A DNA stretch of 64,000 nucleotides from Caballeronia humi (GCF_001544475.1 NZ_FCNW02000025.1:1-64000); one strand, 5' to 3'; positions 47,546 through 58,440 are shown, numbered from the stretch's first letter. A program made the numbers and translations. The notes: a model not told the origin generated them from the letters alone.

Positions 47546-48409
47546 TCAATGATCCCGCTGCGAACTGCGCGCGGGATTCGGTCTGCCGCGCATCGCCATG
47601 TAGCCCCACCACGCGTAGCCGGAGAAGCCATAGAGCACGAAGAGGCCGAAGAGCATCAGCGGCGGATCGGACGAAACCAGCACGAACGCCACGACGACCA
47701 GCAACACGCCCGCGAACGGCACGCGATAGCGCACGTCCAGCGCCTTGCCGCTGTAAAACGGCGCGTTCGAAACCATCGTCACCCCAGCGTAGATCGTCAG
47801 CGCAAAAGCGACCCACGGCAGCCACACGAGTTTGAGCGGCACGCGGTTATCGGTCGCGAGCCAGACGAAGCCGGCGATCAGCGCCGCCGCCGCAGGACTC
47901 GGCAGACCCTGGAAATACCGCTTGTCAACCACGCCGACGTTCGTATTGAAGCGCGCGAGCCGGAGCGCCGCGCCCGAGCAGTACACGAACGCCGCGAGCC
48001 AACCCCACCGGCCGAGGTCCTTCAGCACCCATTCGTACATCACGAGCGCCGGCGCGACGCCGAACGACACCATGTCCGACAGGCTGTCGAACTGCTCGCC
48101 GAACGCGCTCTGCGTGTGCGTCATGCGCGCGACGCGGCCGTCCATGCCGTCGAGCACCATCGCGACGAAGATCGCGATCGCCGCGATCTCGAACCGCACG
48201 TTCATCGCCTGGACGACGGCGAAAAAGCCGCAAAATAGCGCGGCCGTGGTGAACGCGTTCGGCAGCAGATAGATGCCGCGCTTTCTCAGGAACTGCTGCC
48301 GCTGCGCGCGCCGCGTTTCCACGGTGGCGACGTCCTGCGCCTTGTTACGACGAAACGCGCGCGGAGGCGTGCCGTTGGTCCGGGTACGGCGCGGTTTGAA
48401 TGCCGCCAT
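47546..48409 (-). CDS. pssA: CDP-diacylglycerol-serine O-phosphatidyltransferase
   Basis: A 287-residue integral membrane enzyme that makes phosphatidylserine. The CDP-alcohol phosphotransferase motif is DGMDGRVARMTHTQSAFGEQFDSLSD (D-G-x2-A-R-x8-G-x3-D-x3-D). About eight helices follow a 50-residue basic N-terminus. GGGAGAA stands before the ATG at 48409; the reading to 48496 overlaps the psd end and is less likely. It is 34 bp downstream of psd, so the two successive steps to phosphatidylethanolamine are in one operon. Confidence 0.94.
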   Translation of the reverse strand: MAAFKPRRTRTNGTPPRAFRRNKAQDVATVETRRAQRQQFLRKRGIYLLPNAFTTAALFCGFFAVVQAMNVRFEIAAIAIFVAMVLDGMDGRVARMTHTQSAFGEQFDSLSDMVSFGVAPALVMYEWVLKDLGRWGWLAAFVYCSGAALRLARFNTNVGVVDKRYFQGLPSPAAAALIAGFVWLATDNRVPLKLVWLPWVAFALTIYAGVTMVSNAPFYSGKALDVRYRVPFAGVLLVVVAFVLVSSDPPLMLFGLFVLYGFSGYAWWGYMAMRGRPNPARSSQRDH

Positions 48410-48443
48410 CGAGTTCTCCCTTGTGCCGCTTGTTTTAAGTTCG

Positions 48444-49088
48444 TTATTCGGCGAATTCGGCAAGGATGGTTGACGATGCAGAAACCTTCTCGCCAATCGA
48501 CACGCGCGGACGGCTGCCCACCGGCAGATACACGTCGACGCGCGAGCCGAAACGGATGAAGCCGTAACGCTGGCCGCGCGTGAGCGGCTCGCCCACGTGG
48601 ACGTAGCACAAAATGCGCCGCGCGATCAGCCCGGCGATCTGCACCGAAGTCACGGTATGCCCCGCGGCCGTCTGGATGACGATGGCGTTGCGCTCGTTCT
48701 CGGTCGATGCCTTATCGACGGCGGCGTTCAGGTAGGCGCCCGGAAAATATTCGACCTTGCTGATCGCGCCATCGACAGGCGAGCGCTGCGAGTGAACGTT
48801 GAACACATTCATGAACACGCTGATCTTCACGGCTTCGCGGCCCGCGTACGGATCATGCGCGCTTTCGACGGCGACGATCCGCCCATCGGCGGGACACAGC
48901 ACGGCGTTCGGCTGCGTCGGGATGGGACGCTGCGGATCGCGGAAGAACTGCACGATGAAGATCACGATCAGCCAGAAGAGCCACGCAAAGCCGAAGCCGC
49001 CGATCGCGTGAACGATCAGGGCAACGACGACCGCGGCGGCGATGAACGGCCAGCCTTCGCGGGCAATGATCGGATGGGGATAGTTCAT
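48444..49088 (-). CDS. psd: Phosphatidylserine decarboxylase proenzyme
   Basis: A 214-residue PSD of the short (type A) class. Two membrane helices lie at the N-terminus (about 14-48). [17 protein letters not shown] is the core motif with catalytic His. [11 protein letters not shown] holds the Gly-Ser self-cleavage site that yields the pyruvoyl cofactor. It turns phosphatidylserine into phosphatidylethanolamine. The last residues ILAEFAE close the fold. It is first of the psd-pssA pair, beginning 105 bp left of the end of ilvC. Confidence 0.94.
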   Translation of the reverse strand: MNYPHPIIAREGWPFIAAAVVVALIVHAIGGFGFAWLFWLIVIFIVQFFRDPQRPIPTQPNAVLCPADGRIVAVESAHDPYAGREAVKISVFMNVFNVHSQRSPVDGAISKVEYFPGAYLNAAVDKASTENERNAIVIQTAAGHTVTSVQIAGLIARRILCYVHVGEPLTRGQRYGFIRFGSRVDVYLPVGSRPRVSIGEKVSASSTILAEFAE

Positions 49089-49126
49089 GGATGAGTTCGA
49101 GTTTTTTAAAACCGTAGGATAGCAAA

Positions 49127-49158
49127 AGCCGTCCGGGGTCAGCGACGCCCGGACGGCT
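49127..49158 (-). terminator. Terminator of the ilv genes
   Basis: AGCCGTCCGGG (49127-49137) pairs perfectly with CCCGGACGGCT (49148-49158); on the minus strand CTTTTGC follows. It lies 35 bp after the ilvC stop and just upstream of psd. Confidence 0.87.
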
Positions 49159-49193
49159 CTCAGGTGTTACCGCACTGCGTGGTGCCTAAAACT

Positions 49194-50772
<1,579 letters not shown>

Positions 50773-50874
50773 GATGTCAGCGTTCCCGATTTATCCAGTT
50801 TTCACTCGGCCCGCGCGCGGCGGACGTCCTTCGTGAAGACGCGCGCGCGCGAGCCTCGAAAAAGGCCCGAAGCC

Positions 50875-52638
50875 TTATAGATCTTCCGATCCGAGCAGCA
50901 TTTCCGTGATGCCCTTGCCTGCCTGGACCATCGGAAAGACGTTTTCGGTGGGATCGGTCTGGAAGTCGAGAAATACGGTGCGATCCTTCAGGCGCAACGC
51001 TTCCTTCAGCGCCGGCTCGACGTCGGCCGTCTTCTCGACACGGATGCCGACGTGACCATACGCTTCAGCCAGCTTCACGAAATCGGGCAGCGCGTCCATG
51101 TACGAACTGGAATAACGCTTCTTGTATTCGATCTGCTGCCACTGGCGCACCATGCCGAGATAGCGGTTGTTGAGCGAAATGATCTTGACGGGCGTGTTGT
51201 ATTGCTTGCACGTCGAGAGTTCCTGGATGCACATCTGGATCGAGCCTTCGCCCGTGATGCAGAGCACTTCTTCATCGGGGAACGCCATCTTCACGCCCAT
51301 CGCCGCCGGCAGGCCGAAGCCCATCGTGCCGAGGCCGCCCGAATTGATCCAGCGGCGCGGCTTGTTGAAGCGATAAAACTGGGCGGCCCACATCTGGTGC
51401 TGGCCGACGTCGGAGCAGACGAACGCGTTGCCGTCGGTCAGTTCCCACGCCTTTTCCACCACGTACTGAGGCTTGATGATCTCGCTCTTGCGGTCGTACG
51501 CGAGGCAGTCTTTCGAGCGCCAGGCTTCGATGTCCTTCCACCAGTCGGCGAGCGCCTTGGTATCGGGGCCGTGGTCGGCGGTCTGGAGCTGCTCGAGCAA
51601 TTCCTTCAGCACTTCCTTCACGTCGCCGACGATCGGGATATCGACCTTCACGCGCTTGGAAATGGACGACGGATCGACGTCGATATGGATGATCTTGCGC
51701 GGCGACGACGCGAAATGCTTCGGGTCGCCGATCACGCGGTCGTCAAAACGCGCGCCGATCGCGATCAGCACGTCGCAGTTCTGCATCGCCATGTTGGCTT
51801 CGTACGTGCCGTGCATGCCGAGCATGCCGAGGAACTTCTTGTCGCTCGCACGATAGCCGCCGAGGCCCATCAGCGTGTTGGTGACCGGATAGCCGAGCAG
51901 GTCGACGAACTGGTTCAGTTCGCGCGCCGCATCCGCGAGGATGATGCCGCCGCCGGTATAGATATACGGACGCTTCGCCGACAACAGCAGTTGCACCGCC
52001 TTGCGGATCTGGCCCGAATGGCCCTTCGTGACCGGGTTGTACGAACGCAGCGACACGCTCTTGAGCGGCTCGTACTTGCAAGGCGCCTTCGACACATCTT
52101 TCGGAATGTCGATCAGCACGGGACCGGGACGGCCGGTGCGGGCAATGTAGAACGCTTTCTTGACGGTGGCGGCGAGATCGCGCACGTCCTTCACGAGGAA
52201 GTTGTGCTTCACGCACGGCCGCGTGATGCCGACGGTATCGCACTCCTGGAACGCATCGAGACCGATCGCGGCAGTCGGCACCTGGCCGCTGATCACGACC
52301 ATCGGGATCGAATCCATGTAGGCGGTGGCGATGCCGGTGACCGCATTGGTGACGCCGGGGCCGGAAGTCACGAGACACACACCGACGTTGCCGGTGGAGC
52401 GCGCGTAGGCGTCGGCGGCGTGGACGGCGGCCTGCTCGTGGCGCACGAGGATGTGCTGGATCTGGTCCTGCTTGTACAGCTCGTCGTAGATATAGAGTAC
52501 CGAGCCGCCGGGATAGCCCCAGATGAACTCGACGTTCTCGTCCGCCAGCGCGCGCATGAGCACGGTGCCGCCGATGGATTCAGAGTCGTGCGAGGGGGTC
52601 GTATCCGACGTGGAGAATTCCGCGCTGGGCATATTCAT
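50875..52638 (-). CDS. ilvB: Acetolactate synthase large (catalytic) subunit
   Basis: A 587-residue TPP enzyme, biosynthetic type. RHEQAAVHAADAYARSTG contains the catalytic Glu, TSGPGVTNAVTGIATAYMDSIP and RTGRPGPVLIDIPKDV are family marks, and GEGSIQMCIQELSTCKQYNTPVKIISLNNRYLG is the TPP-binding motif. It joins two pyruvates, or pyruvate and ketobutyrate. AAAGGTGATTA precedes the ATG. First gene of ilvBNC. Confidence 0.95.
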   Translation of the reverse strand: MNMPSAEFSTSDTTPSHDSESIGGTVLMRALADENVEFIWGYPGGSVLYIYDELYKQDQIQHILVRHEQAAVHAADAYARSTGNVGVCLVTSGPGVTNAVTGIATAYMDSIPMVVISGQVPTAAIGLDAFQECDTVGITRPCVKHNFLVKDVRDLAATVKKAFYIARTGRPGPVLIDIPKDVSKAPCKYEPLKSVSLRSYNPVTKGHSGQIRKAVQLLLSAKRPYIYTGGGIILADAARELNQFVDLLGYPVTNTLMGLGGYRASDKKFLGMLGMHGTYEANMAMQNCDVLIAIGARFDDRVIGDPKHFASSPRKIIHIDVDPSSISKRVKVDIPIVGDVKEVLKELLEQLQTADHGPDTKALADWWKDIEAWRSKDCLAYDRKSEIIKPQYVVEKAWELTDGNAFVCSDVGQHQMWAAQFYRFNKPRRWINSGGLGTMGFGLPAAMGVKMAFPDEEVLCITGEGSIQMCIQELSTCKQYNTPVKIISLNNRYLGMVRQWQQIEYKKRYSSSYMDALPDFVKLAEAYGHVGIRVEKTADVEPALKEALRLKDRTVFLDFQTDPTENVFPMVQAGKGITEMLLGSEDL

Positions 52639-52786
52639 TAATCACCTTTCGAATTTTCGGCAAAAAATTGATCGGGTGCTCTCTGCCGGGCTTGTGGCTC
52701 GGGTTCAAGCGGCGCGTCTTGGTTTGACAGGCGTGCTTCTTGGGCTCGCCTCAAATTAGACATTCACTTTATGATGCGAGTCGGAA

Positions 52787-52815
52787 ACGATAGCTTGGCG
52801 CGATCGGCCGGTCAA
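52787..52815 (-). promoter_or_regulatory. Sigma-70 promoter of ilvB
   Basis: On the minus strand TTGACC (52815-52810) and TATCGT (52792-52787) are spaced 17 bp. The leader to ilvB would be about 140 nt. I see no leader peptide rich in Val, Leu or Ile codons in it. The remaining 200 bp up to the sigma-factor gene hold no clear signal. Confidence 0.6.
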
Positions 52816-53014
52816 GCAAAAAGTTGAGGATTCGCCCGCGAAACGCTGCAAAACACAGCGAATCCGTGCCGCTTTCGCACGTTTTCGATGCCGCGCGCGA
52901 GAAAACCGGCGACGGGTTTCTATCGGGGCGAGCAAAAGTTTGCTAGCATCCGCAGGTTTCTCAAAAAATCTCACGAACCCTTTCGACGCACACTCGCTGC
53001 GCCGGCCCCCACGG

Positions 53015-53578
53015 ATGGCATCAGACAAGGAACTCGCCGATTTTTTGGCGGGCGTCGAAAGACGCGCGTTCAAGCAGACCGTCTACACCGTGCGCGACGA
53101 CGACGCGGCGCTCGACATCGTGCAGGATGCGATGATCAAGCTCGCCGAAAAATACGGCGATCGTCCTCCGGCGGAGCTCCCGCTATTGTTTCAGCGTATC
53201 CTGCAGAATGCGACGCATGACTATTTTCGCCGCCAGAAGGTGCGCAATACGTGGGTGAGTCTGTTCTCGTCGTTCGGCAATGCAGATGACGACGAATTCG
53301 ACCCCCTCGAAACCTTCGAATCCCAGGACGGAACGGTCGGCGCGGAGAGCAGCGAGAACAAGCTCGAGCGTGAACAGGTGCTCAACCTGATCGACGCGGA
53401 GATCCAGAAATTACCGACTCGTCAACGGGAAGCCTTTCTCATGCGTTACTGGGAAGATATGGATGTCGCCGAGACCGCCGCGGCGATGGGCTGCTCCGAG
53501 GGCAGCGTAAAGACGCATTGCTCCCGGGCGACGCACGCGCTCGCACACGCGCTGAAGGCGAAAGGGATCACGCTATGA
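53015..53578 (+). CDS. ECF-like RNA polymerase sigma factor
   Basis: A 187-residue sigma-70-family factor with only regions 2 and 4. Region 2 (about 15-75) is DDDAALDIVQDAMIKLAEKY and FQRILQNATHDYFRRQKVRN. Region 4 (about 125-180) is LPTRQREAFLMRYWEDMDVAETAAAMGCSEGSVKTHCSRATHAL. The linker is acidic (DDDEFDPLETFESQDG). No clear Shine-Dalgarno stands before ATG 53015. Its stop overlaps the DUF3619 start (ATGA), a usual arrangement for a sigma factor with its regulator. The target promoters are unknown. Confidence 0.85.
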   Translation: MASDKELADFLAGVERRAFKQTVYTVRDDDAALDIVQDAMIKLAEKYGDRPPAELPLLFQRILQNATHDYFRRQKVRNTWVSLFSSFGNADDDEFDPLETFESQDGTVGAESSENKLEREQVLNLIDAEIQKLPTRQREAFLMRYWEDMDVAETAAAMGCSEGSVKTHCSRATHALAHALKAKGITL

Positions 53579-54015
53579 GCACCGCTCTTGAATCGAAAGA
53601 AAATGAATTCGCGCGCAAGGTAGTTCACGCGCTCGACGAAACGACGTCAGCCATTCCGGCTGCGGCCGTCGACCGGCTCGCTGCTGCAAGGCGCGCCGCG
53701 ATCGCGCGCAAGAAGCCGGAGAAGGTAGCCGTCACGGCGCCGGCGTTCACGCCCGCTTTCGCGGGCGCGGCGGGCGGCCAGTTCAGTTCGCCCAATGTTT
53801 CCGGGCCGCGCGGCCGGTTTGCGCGCTTCGGACGCTTCGGCCTTGCGTGGCCGGTGCTCGCATTGGTCATCGGACTGGCCGGCATCGCTTACTGGGAAGA
53901 CCAGGAGCGCACGGCGGAACTCGCCGACATCGACGCCGCCATGCTGAGCGACAACCTGCCGCTCGACGCCTACCTCGATCACGGCTTCAACGCGTACCTG
54001 ACGCGCAATCACTAA
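53575..54015 (+). CDS. DUF3619 membrane protein, candidate anti-sigma partner
   Basis: A 146-residue protein of the DUF3619 family. A cytoplasmic N-terminal part (about 1-85) is helical then Ala/Gly-rich; one transmembrane helix lies at about 88-107 (GLAWPVLALVIGLAGIAYW). A short outside tail follows with the conserved LSDNLPLDAYLDHGF. It overlaps the sigma gene by 4 bp. Membrane topology plus coupling suggest it holds the sigma factor at the membrane. No zinc (ZAS) motif is present, so it would be a non-classical anti-sigma factor. Confidence 0.78.
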   Translation: MSTALESKENEFARKVVHALDETTSAIPAAAVDRLAAARRAAIARKKPEKVAVTAPAFTPAFAGAAGGQFSSPNVSGPRGRFARFGRFGLAWPVLALVIGLAGIAYWEDQERTAELADIDAAMLSDNLPLDAYLDHGFNAYLTRNH

Positions 54016-54033
54016 GACAGCAGGAGTTCCCGG

Positions 54034-54786
54034 GTGAGTTACAAGCGCGGTCTCGCGATTGTTTTTGGATGCGCGATTGCGGGAATGGTCGCGTTTGCCG
54101 CGACTTATCCGCGCTTCTACTCGCCCTCGACCGCCACGTCCGCCAGCGTCGCCACGCCCGCTGGCGCAAGCGCCGGTTCGGGTGGCAGTCTCCTCGCGCT
54201 ATCGTCGTCCAGTCCGCTTTCGTGGAATCGTCTGACTGATCTGCAGCGCGCCGCGCTCGCGCCGTTCGCCGAGCAGTGGGACCAGTTCAGCGACGAGCGC
54301 AAACAGAAATGGCTGAAGATCGCGTCACGTTATCACCGGATGTCGCCTGAAGCGCAAAAGCGGCTGCACCAGCGCATGGCCGAATGGACGCGCATGACGC
54401 CCGATCAGCGCAAGGTCGCGCGCGAGAACTATCAGGTGTCGAAATCCGTGCCGGTCGAAAAGCGCGAGAGCGCCTGGGACGCTTATCAGAAGCTGTCCGA
54501 GGAGCAGAAGAAGAAGCTTGCCGCGACCGAGCGCACGCGACGGCCGAACGTCGTCAGCGCGCCGCCGAGCGGCAAGACCGAACTCAAGGACATCAATCGC
54601 ATCGTGACCGCGCGCGAACAGGGTCACGCAGCCGAGCACGCGGAACACGGGTCCGAGGCACCGGGCGCCGCACTGCCCGGCTCCCAGCCGATCGCGCCAG
54701 CGATCCCGAGTGCGGGCAGCTTCGTCCCTGCGACGCCGATTCCGGTTTCGCCGCAGCAGGCGCCGTCGATCTTCAACGGTTCGTGA
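54034..54786 (+). CDS. DUF3106 domain protein, exported
   Basis: A 250-residue protein. It starts with GTG at 54034, with CAGGAG 7 nt before it. The first 25 residues are a signal peptide or anchor (RGLAIVFGCAIAGMVAFAATY). The DUF3106 part (about 60-165) is a set of helical WxxxSxxxRxKWL-like repeats: LTDLQRAALAPFAEQWDQFSDERKQKWLKIA, MSPEAQKRLHQRMAEWTRMTPDQRKVA and SEEQKKKL. This recalls periplasmic stress sensors such as CpxP or zinc-resistance proteins. The C-terminus is Pro/Ala-rich. It follows DUF3619 after 18 bp and may sense envelope state. Confidence 0.77.
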   Translation: MSYKRGLAIVFGCAIAGMVAFAATYPRFYSPSTATSASVATPAGASAGSGGSLLALSSSSPLSWNRLTDLQRAALAPFAEQWDQFSDERKQKWLKIASRYHRMSPEAQKRLHQRMAEWTRMTPDQRKVARENYQVSKSVPVEKRESAWDAYQKLSEEQKKKLAATERTRRPNVVSAPPSGKTELKDINRIVTAREQGHAAEHAEHGSEAPGAALPGSQPIAPAIPSAGSFVPATPIPVSPQQAPSIFNGS

Positions 54787-54790
54787 GCCG

Positions 54791-55306
54791 ATGCGCGCAC
54801 CGGATGCCCCCGTCGTCCCGCCGATGCGCGCGCCCGCCCTGCGCCGCCGGCTCGCGACGATGCTCTACGAAGGCGTGATTCTCTTCGGCATCGTGTTCAT
54901 CGCGGGATATCTCTTCAGCACTCTCACCCAGCAACGCAACGGCCTCACGCATCACAACCTGCTGATGACGTGGATCGGCATCGTGCTCGCGGCGTATTTC
55001 GTCTGGTTCTGGACGCACGGCGGACAAACCCTGCCCATGAAGACCTGGCGCCTCAAGGTCGTCGATTTGCATGGCCGGCCCGTGCGGCCTGTGCGGGCGC
55101 TCGTGCGTTACGCGCTCGCCTGGCTGTGGTTTTTGCCGCCGCTCGCATTGCATCCGCTTTTCGGACTTTCAGTGCCGCAGACGCTTGGTCTAGCGGGCGT
55201 CTGGATCGCGCTATGGGCCGCGACCGTGTGGCTCGATCCTGCGCGGCAGTTTCTGCACGATCGCATCGCGGGGACGCGGATCGTCGCGGTGGCGGCTTCG
55301 GCTTGA
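54791..55306 (+). CDS. RDD-family membrane protein
   Basis: A 171-residue protein with an RDD domain: about four hydrophobic segments (ILFGIVFIAGYLF, MTWIGIVLAAYFVWFW, LVRYALAWLWFLPPLALHP, LGLAGVWIALWAATVW). The Arg and Asp marks are RRRLATMLYEG at the start and DPARQFLHDRIAGTRIV at the end. RDD proteins may transport ions or compatible solutes, and the role here is unknown. It starts 4 bp after the DUF3106 stop, so it belongs to the sigma-factor operon. Confidence 0.82.
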   Translation: MRAPDAPVVPPMRAPALRRRLATMLYEGVILFGIVFIAGYLFSTLTQQRNGLTHHNLLMTWIGIVLAAYFVWFWTHGGQTLPMKTWRLKVVDLHGRPVRPVRALVRYALAWLWFLPPLALHPLFGLSVPQTLGLAGVWIALWAATVWLDPARQFLHDRIAGTRIVAVAASA

Positions 55307-55663
55307 ACGGCGAGGCATTGGCGTTTCCTGCGTGCGTTTGCAGCCCTCGCGCAGCTTCACATATTCGAGGCTCGTCACGCGAGAACGCATCGCACATGCG
55401 CATGCCACGCTGAGTCGCCCCGGCAACCCGCGAATAAACCGTGACACGTCGATCACGGCGAATTCCGAGACAAGCGGCGCGGGGGACGCGCAACCCGTTT
55501 GGACGCCCGGTCGCACCCGTTCCCTCGATCTCCCGTCATAGGTGCGTTAGCGACGCAAAAGCGCAACGCGTCGACAAACCCCGCATCACTGTCGCAACGG
55601 CGCATCACCCCCAGCCCGAGTAATAAGAACTTCTCATGACTGTCATGGCTCCGTCACGGCTGC
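55307..55663. other. Intergenic stretch without recognised gene
   Basis: 357 bp between the RDD gene and the LpxH-like gene. Short open frames on both strands have no recognisable product. I see no strong hairpin with a T-tract and no convincing sigma-70 promoter. The promoter of the phosphoesterase gene should be in its right half. Confidence 0.5.
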
Positions 55664-56638
55664 ATGGCGCAATGCGCTTACTGCAACCCGACGCGCGAGC
55701 CAATGGCCTTCAGACCGTCCGCGACTTTCCGTTTGCGCAAGCCCGAGTCGACCATCGACCCGCTCGCGTTCCTTCCCAGCGCCCACGCAGGCGCGACGGC
55801 TTTGGCGCCCGAGCGCCTCGACGACGCCCAAACAGCGCCTGCAATCGACCCCGACGAAGCGCCGCACCGCTACCGCACGATCTGGCTCTCGGACATTCAT
55901 TTAGGCTCCGGCGGCTGCCAGGCGCCGTATCTGCTCGATTTCCTGCGACACAACGATTCGGAATACCTGTACCTCGTCGGCGACATCATCGACGGATGGC
56001 AGCTCCGCAAAGGCTGGTTCTGGCCGCAGGCGCACAACGACGTCGTCCAGAAGATCCTGCGCAAGGCGCGCAAAGGCACGCAGGTCGTCTACATCCCTGG
56101 CAATCACGATGAAGCCGCGCGCCAGTTCTGCGACCTCGCGTTCGGCGACATCCACGTGCGCGGCGAAGCCTTCCATACGACGCTCGCCGGCAAGCGCCTC
56201 TGGATCGTGCACGGCGATCTCTTCGATGGCGTCATTCAGCACGCTAAATGGCTCGCCTACCTCGGCGACACGCTCTACACGCTGATCCTGCTTCTGAACC
56301 GCTGGTTCAACCGTGTGCGCTCGCGGCTCGGGCTGAACTACTGGTCGCTCTCGCAGTACCTCAAGCACCAGGTCAAGAACGCGGTCAACTTCATCTCGCA
56401 ATTCGAGCGCGTGATGACCGACGAAGCGCGCCGCCGCGGCTGCGACGGCGTCGTCTGCGGGCACATCCACAAGGCGGAGATCCGCGATATCGACGGCGTT
56501 CTCTACTGCAACGACGGCGATTGGGTCGAGAGCCTCTCGGCGCTCGTCGAAACGCTCGACGGCGAGCTGAAGATCGTCTACTGGACCGTCATGCGCTCGC
56601 CCGAAGAAGCCACCGAAAAAGCCCGGGCGACCGCCTGA
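55664..56638 (+). CDS. Metallophosphoesterase, UDP-2,3-diacylglucosamine diphosphatase-like
   Basis: A 324-residue calcineurin-like phosphoesterase. The motifs are complete: WLSDIHLGSGG, YLVGDIIDGW, YIPGNHDEAAR, IVHGDLFDG and VCGHIHKAEI, which together hold the two-metal centre. This pattern fits the LpxH-related enzymes of Burkholderia that cleave UDP-2,3-diacylglucosamine in lipid A synthesis. The 75-residue N-terminal extension is variable, and the start could also be ATG 55703. A glycosyltransferase gene follows after 26 bp. Confidence 0.83.
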   Translation: MAQCAYCNPTREPMAFRPSATFRLRKPESTIDPLAFLPSAHAGATALAPERLDDAQTAPAIDPDEAPHRYRTIWLSDIHLGSGGCQAPYLLDFLRHNDSEYLYLVGDIIDGWQLRKGWFWPQAHNDVVQKILRKARKGTQVVYIPGNHDEAARQFCDLAFGDIHVRGEAFHTTLAGKRLWIVHGDLFDGVIQHAKWLAYLGDTLYTLILLLNRWFNRVRSRLGLNYWSLSQYLKHQVKNAVNFISQFERVMTDEARRRGCDGVVCGHIHKAEIRDIDGVLYCNDGDWVESLSALVETLDGELKIVYWTVMRSPEEATEKARATA

Positions 56639-56664
56639 GCTACACACTACCTGGGCCGAATACG

Positions 56665-57696
56665 ATGAAGATCATGATCGTCACCGATGCATGGGAACCG
56701 CAGGTCAACGGCGTCGTCCGGACGCTGAAGAACACGACGCGCGAACTGACTGCGCTCGGCCATCGCGTGGAATTGCTCACGCCGCTCGAGTTCAAAACGA
56801 TCCCCTGCCCGACCTATCCCGAAATTCGTCTCTCGCTGATGTCGAAGCGGCGCGTCGCGCGGCGCATCGACGAATACGCGCCCGATGCGCTCCATATCGC
56901 GACCGAGGGCCCGCTCGGCATGGCCGCGCGCGCCTACGCGATCCGCCACGGCCTGCCGTTCACGACGGCCTATCACACGCGCTTTCCCGAGTATGTCCAC
57001 GCGCGCTTCGGGATTCCCGTCACGCTGACGTATCGCTTCCTGCACTGGTTCCACAAGCGCTCGCAGGCGGTGATGGCGCCGACGCCCGTCGTCCAGAGCG
57101 ACCTGGAGAAGCACGGTTTCACGAACGTCGTGCTGTGGACGCGCGGCGTTGATCTCGACATCTTCCAGCCGATGGAGTCGAAGGTGCTGAACACCGCGCG
57201 GCCGATCTTTTTGTACGTCGGGCGCGTGGCGGTCGAGAAGAACGTCGAGGCGTTTCTGAAGCTCGATCTGCCCGGCTCGAAGTGGGTCGCGGGCGAAGGC
57301 CCCGCGCTCGCCGAGCTCAAGTCGCGCTATACGAACGTGAATTATCTGGGCGTGCTGTCGCAGCCGGAACTGGCGAAGGTCTACGCCGCGGCCGATGTCT
57401 TTGTGTTCCCGAGCCGCACCGATACGTTTGGCCTCGTGCTGCTCGAAGCGATGGCGTGCGGCACGCCCGTCGCAGCGTATCCGGTGACGGGTCCGATCGA
57501 CGTGCTCGGTACCGAAGGCCCCGGCGCGCTGAACGAAGACCTGCGCGAGGCGTGCCTGCAGGCGCTGAAAATCGAACGCGCCGATGCCCGCGCCTGGGCC
57601 GAGCGTTTTTCGTGGCGCGCGGCGTCGGAGCAGTTCGCGTCGCATCTGAAGCCGCTCGGCTCGCGCGGCGCGAGCACCAAGCGGGCGACCGCATGA
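56665..57696 (+). CDS. Glycosyltransferase family 1 (GT4-like)
   Basis: A 343-residue GT-B glycosyltransferase. MKIMIVTDAWEPQVNGVVRTLKNTTREL is the N-terminal acceptor-domain start, FLYVGRVAVEKNVEAFL the hinge, and FPSRTDTFGLVLLEAMACGTPVAAYPVTGP the nucleotide-sugar site with the E-x7-E motif. Close in pattern to GDP-mannose-dependent lipid mannosyltransferases (MgtA type). The acceptor is likely a membrane lipid given the neighbours (LpxH-like enzyme, diacylglycerol kinase). This is inferred. Confidence 0.85.
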   Translation: MKIMIVTDAWEPQVNGVVRTLKNTTRELTALGHRVELLTPLEFKTIPCPTYPEIRLSLMSKRRVARRIDEYAPDALHIATEGPLGMAARAYAIRHGLPFTTAYHTRFPEYVHARFGIPVTLTYRFLHWFHKRSQAVMAPTPVVQSDLEKHGFTNVVLWTRGVDLDIFQPMESKVLNTARPIFLYVGRVAVEKNVEAFLKLDLPGSKWVAGEGPALAELKSRYTNVNYLGVLSQPELAKVYAAADVFVFPSRTDTFGLVLLEAMACGTPVAAYPVTGPIDVLGTEGPGALNEDLREACLQALKIERADARAWAERFSWRAASEQFASHLKPLGSRGASTKRATA

Positions 57697-57791
57697 CGCG
57701 GCGCGCGCCGGCAGGCGCGGGGGCTCGGGTCGGCGGAGAGCGCACGCGCACGACGCGCCGCAATGCGACGCCTCGCGCTACCATCGCCGCC

Positions 57792-58292
57792 ATGCGCGCC
57801 CCTTTCGAACAAGACCCCACCGACGAGCAAGAGACCGACCGGGAGCGCGAGCGTCCCGAGCCGCTCTCCCCCGACGATCCGCTCGCCCCGCTGCCCTTCA
57901 ATCCGTACAAGGGCAATCGCGGTTTCACACGTGCATGGCATGCGCTGAAGAATTCGCTCTGCGGCATCCGCGTGGCGATCCGCGAGGAAAGCGCGTTTCG
58001 TCAGGAACTCACGCTCGCCGCGATCCTCGTGCCGTGCGGCATCGTCGTGCCGGTCGCGCCGGTGGAGCGCGCCGCGCTGCTCGCCACGGTGCTGCTCGTG
58101 CTGATCGTCGAGTTGCTGAATTCGAGCGTGGAAGCCGCGATCGACCGCATCTCGCTCGAACGCCACGAGCTCTCCAAACGCGCGAAGGACTTCGGCAGCG
58201 CCGCCGTTCTGCTCGCGCTCGCCGTCTGCGTGCTGACGTGGGCGCTGATCGTCGGGCCGCTCGCCTGGCATTGGCTCGCGCGTATCTCATAA
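57792..58292 (+). CDS. dgkA: Diacylglycerol kinase
   Basis: A 166-residue prokaryotic diacylglycerol kinase. A hydrophilic head of about 45 residues precedes the core. WHALKNSLCGIRVAIREESAFRQEL and LLVLIVELLNSSVEAAIDRIS form the active site with the Glu pair and Asn; three helices. It phosphorylates diacylglycerol to phosphatidic acid, recycling lipid. The frame is open from ATG 57693, which overlaps the glycosyltransferase stop, but ATG 57792 gives a more normal length. Both are possible. Confidence 0.88.
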   Translation: MRAPFEQDPTDEQETDRERERPEPLSPDDPLAPLPFNPYKGNRGFTRAWHALKNSLCGIRVAIREESAFRQELTLAAILVPCGIVVPVAPVERAALLATVLLVLIVELLNSSVEAAIDRISLERHELSKRAKDFGSAAVLLALAVCVLTWALIVGPLAWHWLARIS

Positions 58293-58440
58293 TCAAGAAT
58301 CTTGTTAAGCGCAAGCCCGTGTCCGGGGGCCCGAACGACCGGTTTATAATCGTCCGATATTCTCAAAAATAGCAACCGATCCAGGGTCCGCGACGCTTTT
58401 AACGAGGCCGATGCGCCCCGGATAACAAGGTACGGACGAA

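Noticed and set aside
50773-50874. CG-rich runs between ilvN and ilvB as a regulatory hairpin
   Set aside because: Pairing is imperfect and there is no T-tract; simple CG runs pair by chance.
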